A stretch of DNA of 64,000 nt from Paenibacillus oryzisoli (GTDB lineage Bacteria; Bacillota; Bacilli; Paenibacillales; NBRC-103111): the NCBI RefSeq assembly GCF_001653565.1, contig NZ_LYPB01000053.1, positions 1-64,000 of the forward strand, written 5' to 3'. The notes under the pieces are model-generated. The model did no database searches. It was not told where the DNA came from and saw nothing but the letters and a program-made list of their open reading frames with translations. The translations under genes were made by a program, and so were the position numbers. Positions within the stretch are counted from its first letter, which is position 1, and every line of letters begins with the position of its first letter. Below, one piece after another: positions 17,483 through 26,330 of the stretch.

Positions 17483-19681
17483 TCAGGTTGGCAAGGTTAG
17501 AGGCGGAGCCTTTGCCACACGCGGCCTCATGTGTGTCATCAGGGCTGGAAGCAGCATGCCTCGAACAAGGAAGGTATCGATGAGAATCCCTGCCGCCATG
17601 GCGAAACCAAACAGCATCAGCTCCTGCAAAGGCTGCGTCATTAAGACGCAGAATGTTGCTGCTAGCACGATGCCAGCTGAAGAGATGACACCGCCAGTCA
17701 ATGCCGCACCTCGCTGTACAGCTAATCGCCAAGGATGCCGCCGAGCTTCCTCTTGTACCCGTGAGACTAGAATGATGTTATAGTCCACACCTAACGAGAT
17801 GAGGAAGATAAAGGTGTACACAGGCAGACGGTAGCTAAAGGCTTCCTGTCCAAATCCAAAATGAAACACGCTCCACACAATCCCCATCGTAGCCGCGTAG
17901 GACAGCAGCATGGTGACCATCATGGTGAGTGCCAAACGAATGGAGCGGGCCTGCCAAATCAACATAACCGTAATCAATAACGTAATGAGTGAGAAAATGA
18001 CTAACGTATCACGCTTATTCATCGTACGGACATCAAGTTGCTCCGCAGTTTGGCCTGCGTAATGCAGGGTGAGTTGTCCAGGCTCAAAGCCACTCTGTTC
18101 AAGTACGGCAGCACTATCCTTGCGTAAGCCAGAGATTACCGCAAGCGCCTCTTGATCATAGGGATTCATCTCCAGAATCAGCTGGAACTTCATCGTATGC
18201 TTCGGTAAATTCGCATTGCCAGCCGTTAACTCAGCTGGATTGGCCCCCGGTGTAAATGAACCAATCCCCTCATGCCCTCGGATAAGTCCAGTCAATGTGT
18301 TCATTTTGCCAATAAAAGCCTCATCCCAAACGATTTCCTTCTTGGAGTCCATAAGAACCGTAACAGGCGCTAATTGCCCTGGTGGAAACTGTGCTTCCAA
18401 CGTGTCAAAGCCTTGTCTGGAAGAAATATCGGAGGGAAAGGATTTCATGAGATTAAACGAGTAGCGCATGCTTAGTGTGGATAGCGCAGGGGCCACCAAT
18501 ACTAGAATGAGCACAAGCGCGGTTATCCGTGGCTTTGCGGTAACGCGCGTACTAATCCAGGCCCAGAAGCCGCAAGGCTCCTCTTGCACTAGCGCAGCAT
18601 CCTCACGTGGAATAAACGGCCAGAATGCTTTGCGTCCAATCAAGGCAAACATCGCAGGAATTAACGTCAGTCCACCAAGCAAAATAACCAACATCGCAAT
18701 GGAGAAGACTGGTGCAAAGTTATGATAGGGCTTGAACACAGCTGCGAATAACGTGAGCATAGCGATGAGCACAGTGCCGCCGCTGAAGAAAATGGGTTCA
18801 GCCACGTTGGAGAAGGCTTTCGACATCGCATCGTACTTGGAATCCGTTGACCGCAGGGCGATACGGTAGCGCGCAATGATAAATAAGCAGTAGTCCGTCA
18901 GCACAGCGAAAAGTAAGATCATCATGATGGAGAGGGACTGCTTCTCGACGAATATCCAGCCCATTTTGCCCGCTAAACCGATGACTCTATCGACAACCGC
19001 ATACACCATGCCAGCAATCACTAAGGGTAACAAAGCCAGCAGTGGGGAGCGATAAATGACGATTAAAATGATGAGAATAATCCCAAGTGTGGCGAGCATT
19101 AACACGAAATCGGCCTTCTTGAAGAGCATGATGGTATCCGATGAGATACCTGCAGGACCTGTGATGTCAAGCTTCATCGACCCTAGGCCTTGCTGCTCTG
19201 ACCTATGACGAATGAGTTCAAGCGTATCGTAGACAGGACCTGATGCCAGATCCTTCTGGAGGGATAGCGTTAGCAAGAGCGTTGTTCGATCTGCGGAAAA
19301 TAAGAGCTCTTGCTGCGCGGCGGGCATGTGATGAAAAGGTAGAGAACTCGTGACGTAAGGTGGTTTCTGATCAGAGGCTAGCCACGAACTGATGCTCGTT
19401 ATAGCATCCCGCTCAGCATCCGTAATGGGTTGCTCGGCATGGAACACGAGGAGGGCGGTTAAGCCGTCTGGGGAAGGATAGGCTTCTTGTAATACCTGTT
19501 TAGCTTGTTCAGACAGTGTATGGCCAGCTAGACTGCCTTCACCGCCGCTTAAGGCAACTTCTTTGGAGGATGGCGCCAATGCGCTTAATAAAAGAATAGC
19601 GGCAAGCCAGCTAATGAGTACGATTTTGGCGCCTTTGGCACTGCTAACGAACTGGGCAAGACGTGATAACGAATGTTTCAT
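17483..19681 (-). CDS. MMPL/RND-family membrane transporter
   Basis: The 732-residue inner-membrane protein has the duplicated MMPL layout. TM1 is near 17-37, followed by an extracellular domain to about 175 and TM2-6 (about 185-345). A second extracellular domain follows (about 400-545) and then TM8-12 (about 550-725). The motif FAVLTDYCLFIIARYR, and its second-half counterpart LISLGVDYNIILVSRVQEE, carry the conserved Asp and Tyr of the proton relay. Bacillota homologues (YdfJ-like) are proton-driven exporters of lipids or hydrophobic compounds. It follows the kinase/regulator pair by 73 bp on the same strand and is probably controlled by it. GAGGGG precedes the start. Confidence 0.88.
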   Translation of the reverse strand: MKHSLSRLAQFVSSAKGAKIVLISWLAAILLLSALAPSSKEVALSGGEGSLAGHTLSEQAKQVLQEAYPSPDGLTALLVFHAEQPITDAERDAITSISSWLASDQKPPYVTSSLPFHHMPAAQQELLFSADRTTLLLTLSLQKDLASGPVYDTLELIRHRSEQQGLGSMKLDITGPAGISSDTIMLFKKADFVLMLATLGIILIILIVIYRSPLLALLPLVIAGMVYAVVDRVIGLAGKMGWIFVEKQSLSIMMILLFAVLTDYCLFIIARYRIALRSTDSKYDAMSKAFSNVAEPIFFSGGTVLIAMLTLFAAVFKPYHNFAPVFSIAMLVILLGGLTLIPAMFALIGRKAFWPFIPREDAALVQEEPCGFWAWISTRVTAKPRITALVLILVLVAPALSTLSMRYSFNLMKSFPSDISSRQGFDTLEAQFPPGQLAPVTVLMDSKKEIVWDEAFIGKMNTLTGLIRGHEGIGSFTPGANPAELTAGNANLPKHTMKFQLILEMNPYDQEALAVISGLRKDSAAVLEQSGFEPGQLTLHYAGQTAEQLDVRTMNKRDTLVIFSLITLLITVMLIWQARSIRLALTMMVTMLLSYAATMGIVWSVFHFGFGQEAFSYRLPVYTFIFLISLGVDYNIILVSRVQEEARRHPWRLAVQRGAALTGGVISSAGIVLAATFCVLMTQPLQELMLFGFAMAAGILIDTFLVRGMLLPALMTHMRPRVAKAPPLTLPT

Positions 19682-19694
19682 TCAGGTTCATTCC

Positions 19695-19728
19695 CCTCTC
19701 CTACATCTATTTCAAATAGTAGGAGAGG
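19695..19728 (-). promoter_or_regulatory. Hairpin overlapping the MMPL ribosome binding region
   Basis: CCTCTCCTAC and GTAGGAGAGG form perfect 10-base arms, with CTATTT/AAATAG nested inside. On the minus strand the descending arm supplies the purine-rich sequence just before the MMPL start, so folding would hide the ribosome binding site. It might instead be a protein-binding palindrome. Confidence 0.55.
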
Positions 19729-19754
19729 AATATGAACGGATGATGAATGGGAGA

Positions 19755-21134
19755 TTACATTCGGGGCAGTTGAACGGTGAAAGTCGTACCTTTGCCGAGC
19801 TCACTCTGCACATGAATGCTGCCGCCGTGCAGCTCGATGATTTTCTGAACAATCGATAAACCAAGGCCTGTGCCCGCACTAGCGCGGTTACGGGAGCGAT
19901 CCGCTTTGTAGAAGCGGGTGAAAATATGAGGCAAATCCGCCTCCGACATGCCAATCCCTGTGTCGCTCACGACGACGGTGACCCATGTCTCTGATAACTG
20001 AATCGCAAGGTGTAACGTGTCCTGTGGACGAGCGTATTTGATGCCATTCGTAATGAGGTTCAGCCAAACTTGATGCAGCAATTGGTGGTCGGCCGATACA
20101 TCGGTTTCAGGTAGGTCTAGTTCGATGTCGAGCCGCTTCTCCGACCATTGCCACTCGGTAAGAATGAGAATTTGCCGGATTTGTTCATCCAATCGGTACA
20201 CGGTGCGTTTCACTACATGACTTTCTTTATCTAACGAAGCTAGGGTTAAGAGCTGTTTGCTGAGAGAAGACAATCTACGGCTTTCGTCTAAAATGATATG
20301 AAGATAGCGCTCCTTCTCCTCCTCGGAGGTCGTCTGATCCAAAATAGATTGGGCGAAGCCCTGAATCGAGGTTAAGGGAGATTGGATTTCATGGGAGACA
20401 TTGCCCACGAATTCTTGCCGCATAGCTTCTACCTGTTTGAGCGATTGCGCCATGTAGGTGAAATCCCGCGCTAGCTCCCCAATTTCATCCTGCCGGGAAA
20501 CGTCCATCTTCATATCGTAGTTTCCGCCAACGATTCGCCTTGTGGCTTCTCGTAATTTGGTGACAGGCTTCACGATAAATTGGGAGAGTAGAATGATAAG
20601 GACGATGCTGAAAAGGAACGTAAGTCCCAGCAAAAAGGCCATCAAGACGCGCACGCCGCCGATCTGCTGTTCCAGATTAGGCCGGACAAATAAGGCATAC
20701 GTTTTCCCTTGCACCTGAAGGGGGACGCCGATACTGTTGCGCAGACTATTCTCAAAATACCCGATCACCATGAGAAGATGACGCTCCTGCAGCATCCCAC
20801 GGTACGTTTCACCTGCTAGAACGCGTTTGACTTGCTCCGGATCGAACTGTGTATGTTTATACGGTGTTCCATAGAAGGTCCCCGCCATCTGGTCATCAAC
20901 GACATAAAGCTGGAATCCCATATTGGCAATGTGGGTGAAATAGGAAGCGGGTGCCACACTTGGCATTTCCTTGTACAGCTCGCTGATTTCCGTTGTGATT
21001 TTCCAAATCTGCTCCTCGTTCTGATCTCTTAATTTCGCTAGATAATACCAATTCGAAAGAAAGAGTGCGAGCACGGAGCTGACCATGGCGATGAGAATAA
21101 ATGTCACTACGATGCGAAAATATAAGGTTTTCAC
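19755..21134 (-). CDS. Sensor histidine kinase (HAMP, HisKA)
   Basis: The 459-residue membrane kinase has TM1 near 7-29 and an extracellular sensor of about 135 residues. TM2 is near 165-190, then HAMP, HisKA and HATPase domains. The phosphoacceptor is in VSHEIQSPLTSIQGF, where Gln and Ser replace the common Arg-Thr. The N box (NLITNGIKYA), G1 box (VSDTGIGM) and G2 box (GTGLGLSI) are intact. It starts with GTG overlapping the regulator stop as GTGA. It should phosphorylate the adjacent OmpR-type regulator. The extracellular signal is unknown, but the downstream MMPL exporter suggests an envelope or drug stimulus. Confidence 0.92.
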   Translation of the reverse strand: MKTLYFRIVVTFILIAMVSSVLALFLSNWYYLAKLRDQNEEQIWKITTEISELYKEMPSVAPASYFTHIANMGFQLYVVDDQMAGTFYGTPYKHTQFDPEQVKRVLAGETYRGMLQERHLLMVIGYFENSLRNSIGVPLQVQGKTYALFVRPNLEQQIGGVRVLMAFLLGLTFLFSIVLIILLSQFIVKPVTKLREATRRIVGGNYDMKMDVSRQDEIGELARDFTYMAQSLKQVEAMRQEFVGNVSHEIQSPLTSIQGFAQSILDQTTSEEEKERYLHIILDESRRLSSLSKQLLTLASLDKESHVVKRTVYRLDEQIRQILILTEWQWSEKRLDIELDLPETDVSADHQLLHQVWLNLITNGIKYARPQDTLHLAIQLSETWVTVVVSDTGIGMSEADLPHIFTRFYKADRSRNRASAGTGLGLSIVQKIIELHGGSIHVQSELGKGTTFTVQLPRM

Positions 21135-21811
21135 CCTTCCGTCACCTCAAGCTTGTAACCAAGTCCCCTCACCGTCGTAATCATAAAGTCACTTGTTTTG
21201 TCATTAAAACGCTCCCGCAGTCGCTTGATATGAACGTCGATGGTTCGGCTGTCACCCTCATAATCTGTGCCCCAAAGCATGTGAATCAACTGCTCACGCG
21301 TGAAAATGCGTCCTGGATGACTCGCCAATTGAGCGAGCAGCTGAAATTCTTTGAGCGGTAACAGCAGGCTTTCACCTGCGATCGTGACTTCATAGCTCTT
21401 GCGATTAATGACCGTGTGGCCAAGTGTAATCATCTCCGAGGAAACGAGTTGGTATCGCCGTAATAAAGCGCGAGCTCGGAAAAGAAGTTCCTTCGGCTCG
21501 AACGGTTTTACCAGATAATCATCGGTGCCGGAGGCAAAGCCCTTTTCTTTATCCTCCATGTCTCCTTTGGCGGTCACAAGAAGAACAGGAATATCGTAGT
21601 GCTCGCGGATTTCCGCACACAGCTCCAAACCGTCACGCAGAGGCATCATAACATCAACGACGGCTAGGTGGATTTGTTCCGTTTCCAGCAGTTTTGAGGC
21701 TTGTTCACCGTCACTTGCCTCGAAGACTGCATACCCTTCTTTGGAAAAAAGGAAGCGCATCAGTTCGCGAATATGGGCATCGTCATCAACGACGAGTACA
21801 TGTGTTTTCAT
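21131..21811 (-). CDS. OmpR/PhoB-family response regulator
   Basis: The 226-residue regulator has a receiver domain with the acidic pocket VVDDDAH, phospho-acceptor Asp in VVDVMMPLRDG, and the switch Lys in DYLVKPF. It also has a C-terminal winged helix whose recognition region is EGDSRTIDVHIKRLRERF. It is first in an operon with the kinase (4-bp overlap) and the MMPL transporter. AAGGTG lies before the ATG at 21811. About 175 bp of leader separate it from the cupredoxin gene. Confidence 0.93.
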   Translation of the reverse strand: MKTHVLVVDDDAHIRELMRFLFSKEGYAVFEASDGEQASKLLETEQIHLAVVDVMMPLRDGLELCAEIREHYDIPVLLVTAKGDMEDKEKGFASGTDDYLVKPFEPKELLFRARALLRRYQLVSSEMITLGHTVINRKSYEVTIAGESLLLPLKEFQLLAQLASHPGRIFTREQLIHMLWGTDYEGDSRTIDVHIKRLRERFNDKTSDFMITTVRGLGYKLEVTEG

Positions 21812-21986
21812 AGGGGAGGCACCTTCTTCATTGGGAATCTTTTGAGCTTGGCCTCAGTGTAAACGAAAAAAAACCTTAATGCCACTTCTGATCTCGATAC
21901 GCTAGAAAATAACGACTCGAGGTGAGAGAAGGAGGACATAAGGCTTGGGTGAAACTGCTCTGACGAACAAAATTGGATAAAGGAAC

Positions 21987-22433
21987 TTAATGAACTTCAA
22001 TATAGCCAATCATGGGCCCGTTATGTGCCATGTCCGTATGTGTCATGCAGATGAGGCGATAGGTGCCAGCTTGATTGGCGGTAAAATGAACGATGGTTTC
22101 TTTGCCTTTTTTGATCTCACCAGAGATATTGAGTCCCTCTATGAGAAAGGGGTGGCTCTCGCCATTGACGCCAAGGATGCTGAGCTTAATACGCTCGCCT
22201 TTTCTCACGTCGACAGAACCAGGATCCCAGCGATAGGCTTCGATGGTTTTGCCATCGGCAGTAGTGGATTTGAATTCCCCAACAACCATGTGGATCGTAC
22301 GTTCAGACGTAGGCTCGGCTAAAGTTGGCAGGACGGTATCACGATTGACATACAGCCATCCAATGAGAAGGAGAAGAAGTGCGGCTGCAAGCTGAAGAAC
22401 ATGTTTCCGTTTGATAATCCATACTCGGGACAT
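21987..22433 (-). CDS. Membrane-anchored cupredoxin-domain protein
   Basis: The 148-residue protein has an N-terminal membrane anchor (near 8-26) and a single cupredoxin fold on the outside. Candidate copper ligands are visible: His94 (SHPF), Cys129 and His132 (ICMTHTD), and Met141 (NGPM). This is the type-1 or CupA-like arrangement of electron-transfer and copper-binding proteins. The ATG at 22433 follows CAGGAGG by 8 bases, so the 25 earlier codons of the open frame are omitted. It lies 75 bp downstream of the HPP gene on the same strand. Confidence 0.82.
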   Translation of the reverse strand: MSRVWIIKRKHVLQLAAALLLLLIGWLYVNRDTVLPTLAEPTSERTIHMVVGEFKSTTADGKTIEAYRWDPGSVDVRKGERIKLSILGVNGESHPFLIEGLNISGEIKKGKETIVHFTANQAGTYRLICMTHTDMAHNGPMIGYIEVH

Positions 22434-22508
22434 AGGGTCCGCCTCCTGTACAAGGGTCTTGTACATCTTATGCGTGGGCTTGTCAGCGCATGAATGGGAT
22501 TTGCTCAC

Positions 22509-22991
22509 CTACCACCAGGCGGTGGGGTAGGAAGTACGAGTTGCCCGGTGATACCCGTAGGCAACGAGCACGATCAGCGCTGCGCCGAGCAGCACCGGCG
22601 TGAGCAGGAAGCTCCAGCCTGCGCCCGTGAGCATCACGAGCAGCGGGTCGGCGCCTGCAGGCGGATGCAGCGTGCGCGTCAGCTGCATGAGCGTGATCGC
22701 GGCGCCTACCGCGAGAGCGAGGCTCCACGCGTGCACGCCGAACACGGTGAGGGCGCAGAGCCCGACGAGCGTGCTCAGCACGTGGCCGCCGATGAGGCTG
22801 CGGGGCTGGGCAAGCGGGCTCTGATGGAGCGCGAAGGCGATGACGCAGGAGGCGCCGAAGGGCGCCATCAGCAGCGAGATGCTTGCGAGGTCGCCGAGCA
22901 AGCTGCACAGCAGGATGGCAAGGAAGCCGCCAATGCCGGGGAGAAGTTTTATGAGCAAGGGTGAGAAGTGCGGTCGAAGACGAGCGAACAT
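22509..22991 (-). CDS. HPP-family membrane protein
   Basis: The 160-residue protein has four hydrophobic segments and the family signature LMAPFGASCVIAFALHQSPLAQPRSLIGGH, then TLHPPAGADPLLVML, which contains the His-Pro-Pro that names the family. Some HPP proteins transport nitrite in plastids and cyanobacteria. Whether that holds here is unknown. The gene is strikingly GC-rich compared with neighbours (many GCG/CGC codons). It is divergent from a LysR regulator, which probably controls it together with the cupredoxin gene. Confidence 0.85.
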   Translation of the reverse strand: MFARLRPHFSPLLIKLLPGIGGFLAILLCSLLGDLASISLLMAPFGASCVIAFALHQSPLAQPRSLIGGHVLSTLVGLCALTVFGVHAWSLALAVGAAITLMQLTRTLHPPAGADPLLVMLTGAGWSFLLTPVLLGAALIVLVAYGYHRATRTSYPTAWW

Positions 22992-23015
22992 AGGGTGTGC
23001 CTCTTTTCATTGTGA

Positions 23016-23046
23016 TATCTCTGATGGTATCATGAGATGAGATATT
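23016..23046. promoter_or_regulatory. Palindrome in the HPP/LysR divergent region
   Basis: ATATCTC and GAGATAT are separated by 17 bases between the two divergent starts. This is a candidate LysR operator, judged by position and symmetry only. Confidence 0.35.
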
Positions 23047-23104
23047 TGAATAACGAATGATTTCGATAGTTGATATTCGATAATTCGATGGGTGGTGTGC
23101 TCGT

Positions 23105-24016
23105 ATGTTGGAACAGTTGGATGGCCGCAGCATGAAAACCTTCATCACGGTGATGGAGGAAAAGAGTTTCAGCAAAGCCGCGCTTAAGCTCGGTTATGTA
23201 CAATCCACCGTTACGATGCATATTCTGCAGCTGGAGCAAACCCTGGGACAGGCGCTTTTCACACGGTTGCCGCGCGGGGTTGAATTGACAGGGGCGGGAC
23301 GTGAGGTGGCGCCGTTCGCTTACCGTTTCTTGCAGTTGGGCGAATCTCTGCAGGAGAAGCTGATGGGCTTACAGGAGCCCAAAGGCGTAGTGCGCCTGCG
23401 TGCGCTGGAGTCATTCTGCGTGCCGCATCTGCCAATGATGCTGCCAACGTTGTTCGAGCGGTTTCCACAGATCCAGCTGCAGCTGGAAACGGGTTTTCAA
23501 CGCGACATCATGCAGGAGGTGTCCGCGTATCGCGTGGATTTAGGCATTGTACCGCGCGATCCCAAGGTGCGCAATCTTACATTTATCCCGCTGCTCGCGG
23601 ATGAATTGGTGTGGGTAGGGGCTCCAACGCTCGTGAAGCGCATCGAACTGGATGGCTGGGAAGCGATCGCGCAGACGCAGGTCATCGGCTTCGGCAGTCG
23701 GTGCATTTATCAATCGTTGGCCTCTCAGGTTCTGGTGGACAAAGGGCTTGCTACGTTTACCGAAATGGCCTTCGACAGTACGGAAATGCTCAAACAAACG
23801 ATGATGTGCGGCATGGGACTTTCTTTGCTGCCTATCACATCGGTTCAAAGGGAGCTAGAAGCAGGTAAGCTGCTTCGTGTTGAATCGGAGCCAGGGATTC
23901 CGTTAGAACACGGGCTGATTCATCGCGTAGGCAAAGAGCTCAGCGCACCTGTGGAAGCATGCAAATCGCACATATTGGCGTATTTCAACGATGAGTTGCA
24001 TACAAGTAGAGGATAG
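23105..24016 (+). CDS. LysR-family transcriptional regulator
   Basis: The 303-residue protein has the LysR helix-turn-helix at 8-66 (SFSKAALKLGYVQSTVTMHILQLEQ, then LFTRLPRGVELTGAG). A periplasmic-binding-fold effector domain runs from about 90 to 295. It is transcribed away from the HPP-cupredoxin operon, the classic layout of a LysR gene and its target. The inducer cannot be inferred. The ATG at 23105 is preceded by GGTGG. Confidence 0.88.
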   Translation: MLEQLDGRSMKTFITVMEEKSFSKAALKLGYVQSTVTMHILQLEQTLGQALFTRLPRGVELTGAGREVAPFAYRFLQLGESLQEKLMGLQEPKGVVRLRALESFCVPHLPMMLPTLFERFPQIQLQLETGFQRDIMQEVSAYRVDLGIVPRDPKVRNLTFIPLLADELVWVGAPTLVKRIELDGWEAIAQTQVIGFGSRCIYQSLASQVLVDKGLATFTEMAFDSTEMLKQTMMCGMGLSLLPITSVQRELEAGKLLRVESEPGIPLEHGLIHRVGKELSAPVEACKSHILAYFNDELHTSRG

Positions 24017-24180
24017 CGGCCTGTCTATGATAGAATGTGGATGAGATTAGAAAATTCAGGGTTAAGAATAAGGCAGTATGTTCAAGTTAGATTTGATCTC
24101 ATACCTCATAGGGAAGTTCGGAGCTTCTAGCGCTTTTAACAGGAAAAACTACAGCTAATTATGAGGGTTTCCACTGAAAG

Positions 24181-24335
24181 ATTAGAATACATGGAAAATA
24201 TCCAGCTATTTTGTGGATTATAGGTGATTTTGAGAAGAATGGGTGATTTTAGATGGATAAAATCCAGTTATTCTCTTTATTTTGATCCTATTGGGGAAAT
24301 TAGATGTACTTTTTCCAGTTAAGTTTGAAGTAAGT
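24181..24335. repeat. Cluster of ATCCAGTTATT-type dispersed repeats
   Basis: The 360-bp gap between the LysR and DedA genes contains several imperfect copies of a motif like TGGAAAATATCCAGCTATTTT, ATAAAATCCAGTTATT and TGTACTTTTTCCAGTTAA. The same motif class recurs at 8.9, 41.1 and 45.9 kb. No coding potential is seen here. Confidence 0.6.
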
Positions 24336-24375
24336 AGTAAATGTAATGGAAAGCGAAGCGAAGAGAGGGTTACGT

Positions 24376-24975
24376 ATGCATGAGTTGATTCAAAATGTTT
24401 TGGTATATTTGGAAGGCCTGGGGTACTGGGGGATTTTCCTTGGACTCATGTTGGAGGTCATTCCGAACGAATTGCTTTTAGCCTACGCAGGGTATCTGGT
24501 ATCCAAAGGTCAAATTAACTTCGTGGGTGCTATGGTGTGCGCGGTCGTTGGGGGAACACTGGCTCAAGTTGTTTTGTACTGGATCGGACGTTACGGTGGC
24601 AGACCTTTTCTGGAAAGATACGGTAAATACTTATTGATAAGCAAGCACCATATCGATGTGGCGGAGAACTGGTTTAATCGGTACGGCACAGGTATGATTT
24701 TTACAGCGAGATTTATTCCGATTGTGCGACATGCGATCTCACTGCCAGGTGGAATGGCCAAAATGCCATTAGGTAAGTTCACTTTGTACACAGGACTAGC
24801 GTTAGTTCCTTACTCGTTTTTGTATATTTATCTGGGCATGAAGTTGAAAGACAACTGGGAGACGATCGGCGAATACGCAGGGCCTTATATTAAACCATTA
24901 ATTATCGCTGCGGTCGTTCTGACGATTCTGTATGCGGGCTATCAATTTTATCTCAAAAGAAAAACGAAAGTCTAG
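24376..24975 (+). CDS. DedA/SNARE-associated family membrane protein
   Basis: The 199-residue integral membrane protein has the DedA order. An N-terminal hydrophobic stretch contains E and P (GLMLEVIPNELLLAYAGYLVSKG), then RYGGRPFLERYGKY and the signature FTARFIPIVRHAISLPGGMAKMPLGKF with conserved Arg and Pro. Two further membrane segments follow. DedA proteins act in lipid-carrier recycling and membrane homeostasis. Some flip undecaprenyl phosphate or phosphatidylethanolamine. The ATG at 24376 follows AGAGAGGG. Ten upstream codons lack a ribosome binding site. Confidence 0.9.
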   Translation: MHELIQNVLVYLEGLGYWGIFLGLMLEVIPNELLLAYAGYLVSKGQINFVGAMVCAVVGGTLAQVVLYWIGRYGGRPFLERYGKYLLISKHHIDVAENWFNRYGTGMIFTARFIPIVRHAISLPGGMAKMPLGKFTLYTGLALVPYSFLYIYLGMKLKDNWETIGEYAGPYIKPLIIAAVVLTILYAGYQFYLKRKTKV

Positions 24976-25050
24976 CAAGTAGATTTGGCGGATTCGTTTG
25001 CTTTTGTTACAATGAGTGAGAAATAGGATGATCCTGGGAGGATGACAACG

Positions 25051-25617
25051 ATGGGTGCTAATCTTGCTAGTAAGTTAGGTACAGGCCTGAAGCCGAAACA
25101 GTTTATCGAGAGTATGGAGAAAAATAAAGAGCAGTTTTTGGCGTATTACGATGGTTTTGCCTGGGACAATGAAGAGGATAAAGAGTATTTCGAATCCCTG
25201 AATAATCGCGATGATCTTCGCTGCTTGATTATTGCTGCTGACTGGTGTGGCGACGTTGTGCGCAACGTTCCTGTCGTTTTCAAGGCTTTGGAAGATAGCG
25301 GCATTCCTACGGAAGTGCTTATCATTGAACAAAACTATGATGTTATTGACCAGTTCCTAACTGGTGGCGGACGTGGGATTCCAATCGTCGTATTTACGGA
25401 TACTGGCGGCTTCTCGCTTGGACACTGGGGACCTCGTCCGAAGAACGTGCAAGCGGTTATGACGCAATTCAAGAAAGACAATCCAGATCGCGATGCGGCT
25501 GACTATAACGAAAAAATCCAAGTAGCGAGAGCTGAAATGGGCCGTCAATATGGCGAAGGTAATGGATACCATGCTGTTATTGTGAAGGAACTTCGTTCAT
25601 TGATCGAATCGTTCTAA
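25051..25617 (+). CDS. Thioredoxin-family protein with a single-Cys active site
   Basis: The 188-residue cytosolic protein contains IIAADWCGDVVRNVP, the position of the thioredoxin WCGPC motif, followed by GIPIVVF with the cis-Pro region. Only the first Cys is kept (WCGDVV), so it cannot form the usual CxxC disulfide. It may be a monothiol or structural member. GGGAGG lies 9 bases before the ATG at 25051. The in-frame ATG at 25042 sits too close to that box. It is followed 21 bp later by the MBL hydrolase gene, probably one operon. Confidence 0.85.
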   Translation: MGANLASKLGTGLKPKQFIESMEKNKEQFLAYYDGFAWDNEEDKEYFESLNNRDDLRCLIIAADWCGDVVRNVPVVFKALEDSGIPTEVLIIEQNYDVIDQFLTGGGRGIPIVVFTDTGGFSLGHWGPRPKNVQAVMTQFKKDNPDRDAADYNEKIQVARAEMGRQYGEGNGYHAVIVKELRSLIESF

Positions 25618-25638
25618 AAAGGTGAAGGTGGCAACACG

Positions 25639-26262
25639 ATGATCAACATTCAATCCTTCGTCCTGGGTCCGGTTCAGACGAATGCGTATTTACTGTCGAA
25701 TCCAGAGACGAATCAAGGTATTATTATCGATCCCGGTATGAATCCGAAGTCGCTGATTAAGAAAATTGCCGACATGGATATCGTGGCGATCCTGCTGACG
25801 CATGCGCACTTCGATCACATCGGTGGCGTTGATGAGATTCGTAAACTCAAGGGCTGTCCGGTGTATATTCATGATCTAGAAGCCGATTGGCTGACGAATC
25901 CGAAGAAAAACGGCTCTGCACGCTGGCCTGACCTCGGCGCTCCGATTGTAACGGATCCAGCGGAATTCGCTTTGGATGAGGGGCAAGTGCTGGAGTTCCT
26001 TGGCATTAAGCTCAAGGTATTCCATACGCCTGGCCACTCGCCGGGTAGTGTGAGCTTCTTGTATGACAATCACCTGTTCAGCGGTGATGTGTTGTTTAAA
26101 CTATCAGTTGGTCGTACCGACTTACTCGGTGGAGACAACAATACCTTGTTGGATTCCATTCAGGACAAGTTGTTCCTGCTGGATGACGAAGTCATCGTCT
26201 ACTCGGGGCATGGCGCGAAAACGACAATTGGCTTTGAACGTGAGAATAATCCATACGTGTAA
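25639..26262 (+). CDS. MBL-fold hydrolase, glyoxalase II-like
   Basis: The 207-residue protein has the metallo-beta-lactamase metal site. HAHFDH is at 55-60, followed by a His in HTPGHSPGS, Asp in LFSGDVLF and His in YSGHGAKTTIG. The arrangement matches short bacterial glyoxalase II-like thioester hydrolases with two metal ions. The substrate is not proven by the sequence. It starts 21 bp after the thioredoxin-like gene, suggesting linked thiol metabolism. A clear terminator follows. Confidence 0.9.
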   Translation: MINIQSFVLGPVQTNAYLLSNPETNQGIIIDPGMNPKSLIKKIADMDIVAILLTHAHFDHIGGVDEIRKLKGCPVYIHDLEADWLTNPKKNGSARWPDLGAPIVTDPAEFALDEGQVLEFLGIKLKVFHTPGHSPGSVSFLYDNHLFSGDVLFKLSVGRTDLLGGDNNTLLDSIQDKLFLLDDEVIVYSGHGAKTTIGFERENNPYV

Positions 26263-26268
26263 GATTGG

Positions 26269-26306
26269 AAGGGCTGCTCCTGCTGTTGTGGGGGCGGCCC
26301 TTTTTG
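26269..26306 (+). terminator. Intrinsic terminator after the MBL gene
   Basis: AAGGGCTGCTCC pairs with GGGGGCGGCCCTT imperfectly and is followed by TTTTT, just after the stop codon. Confidence 0.8.
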
Positions 26307-26330
26307 TGTTTGAAGGGGGTTGAGGTGATA

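Noticed and set aside
22483..23175. 230-residue Arg/Ala-rich open frame on the minus strand
   Set aside because: It is an alternate frame of the GC-rich HPP gene. The HPP frame has clear family motifs and membrane segments.
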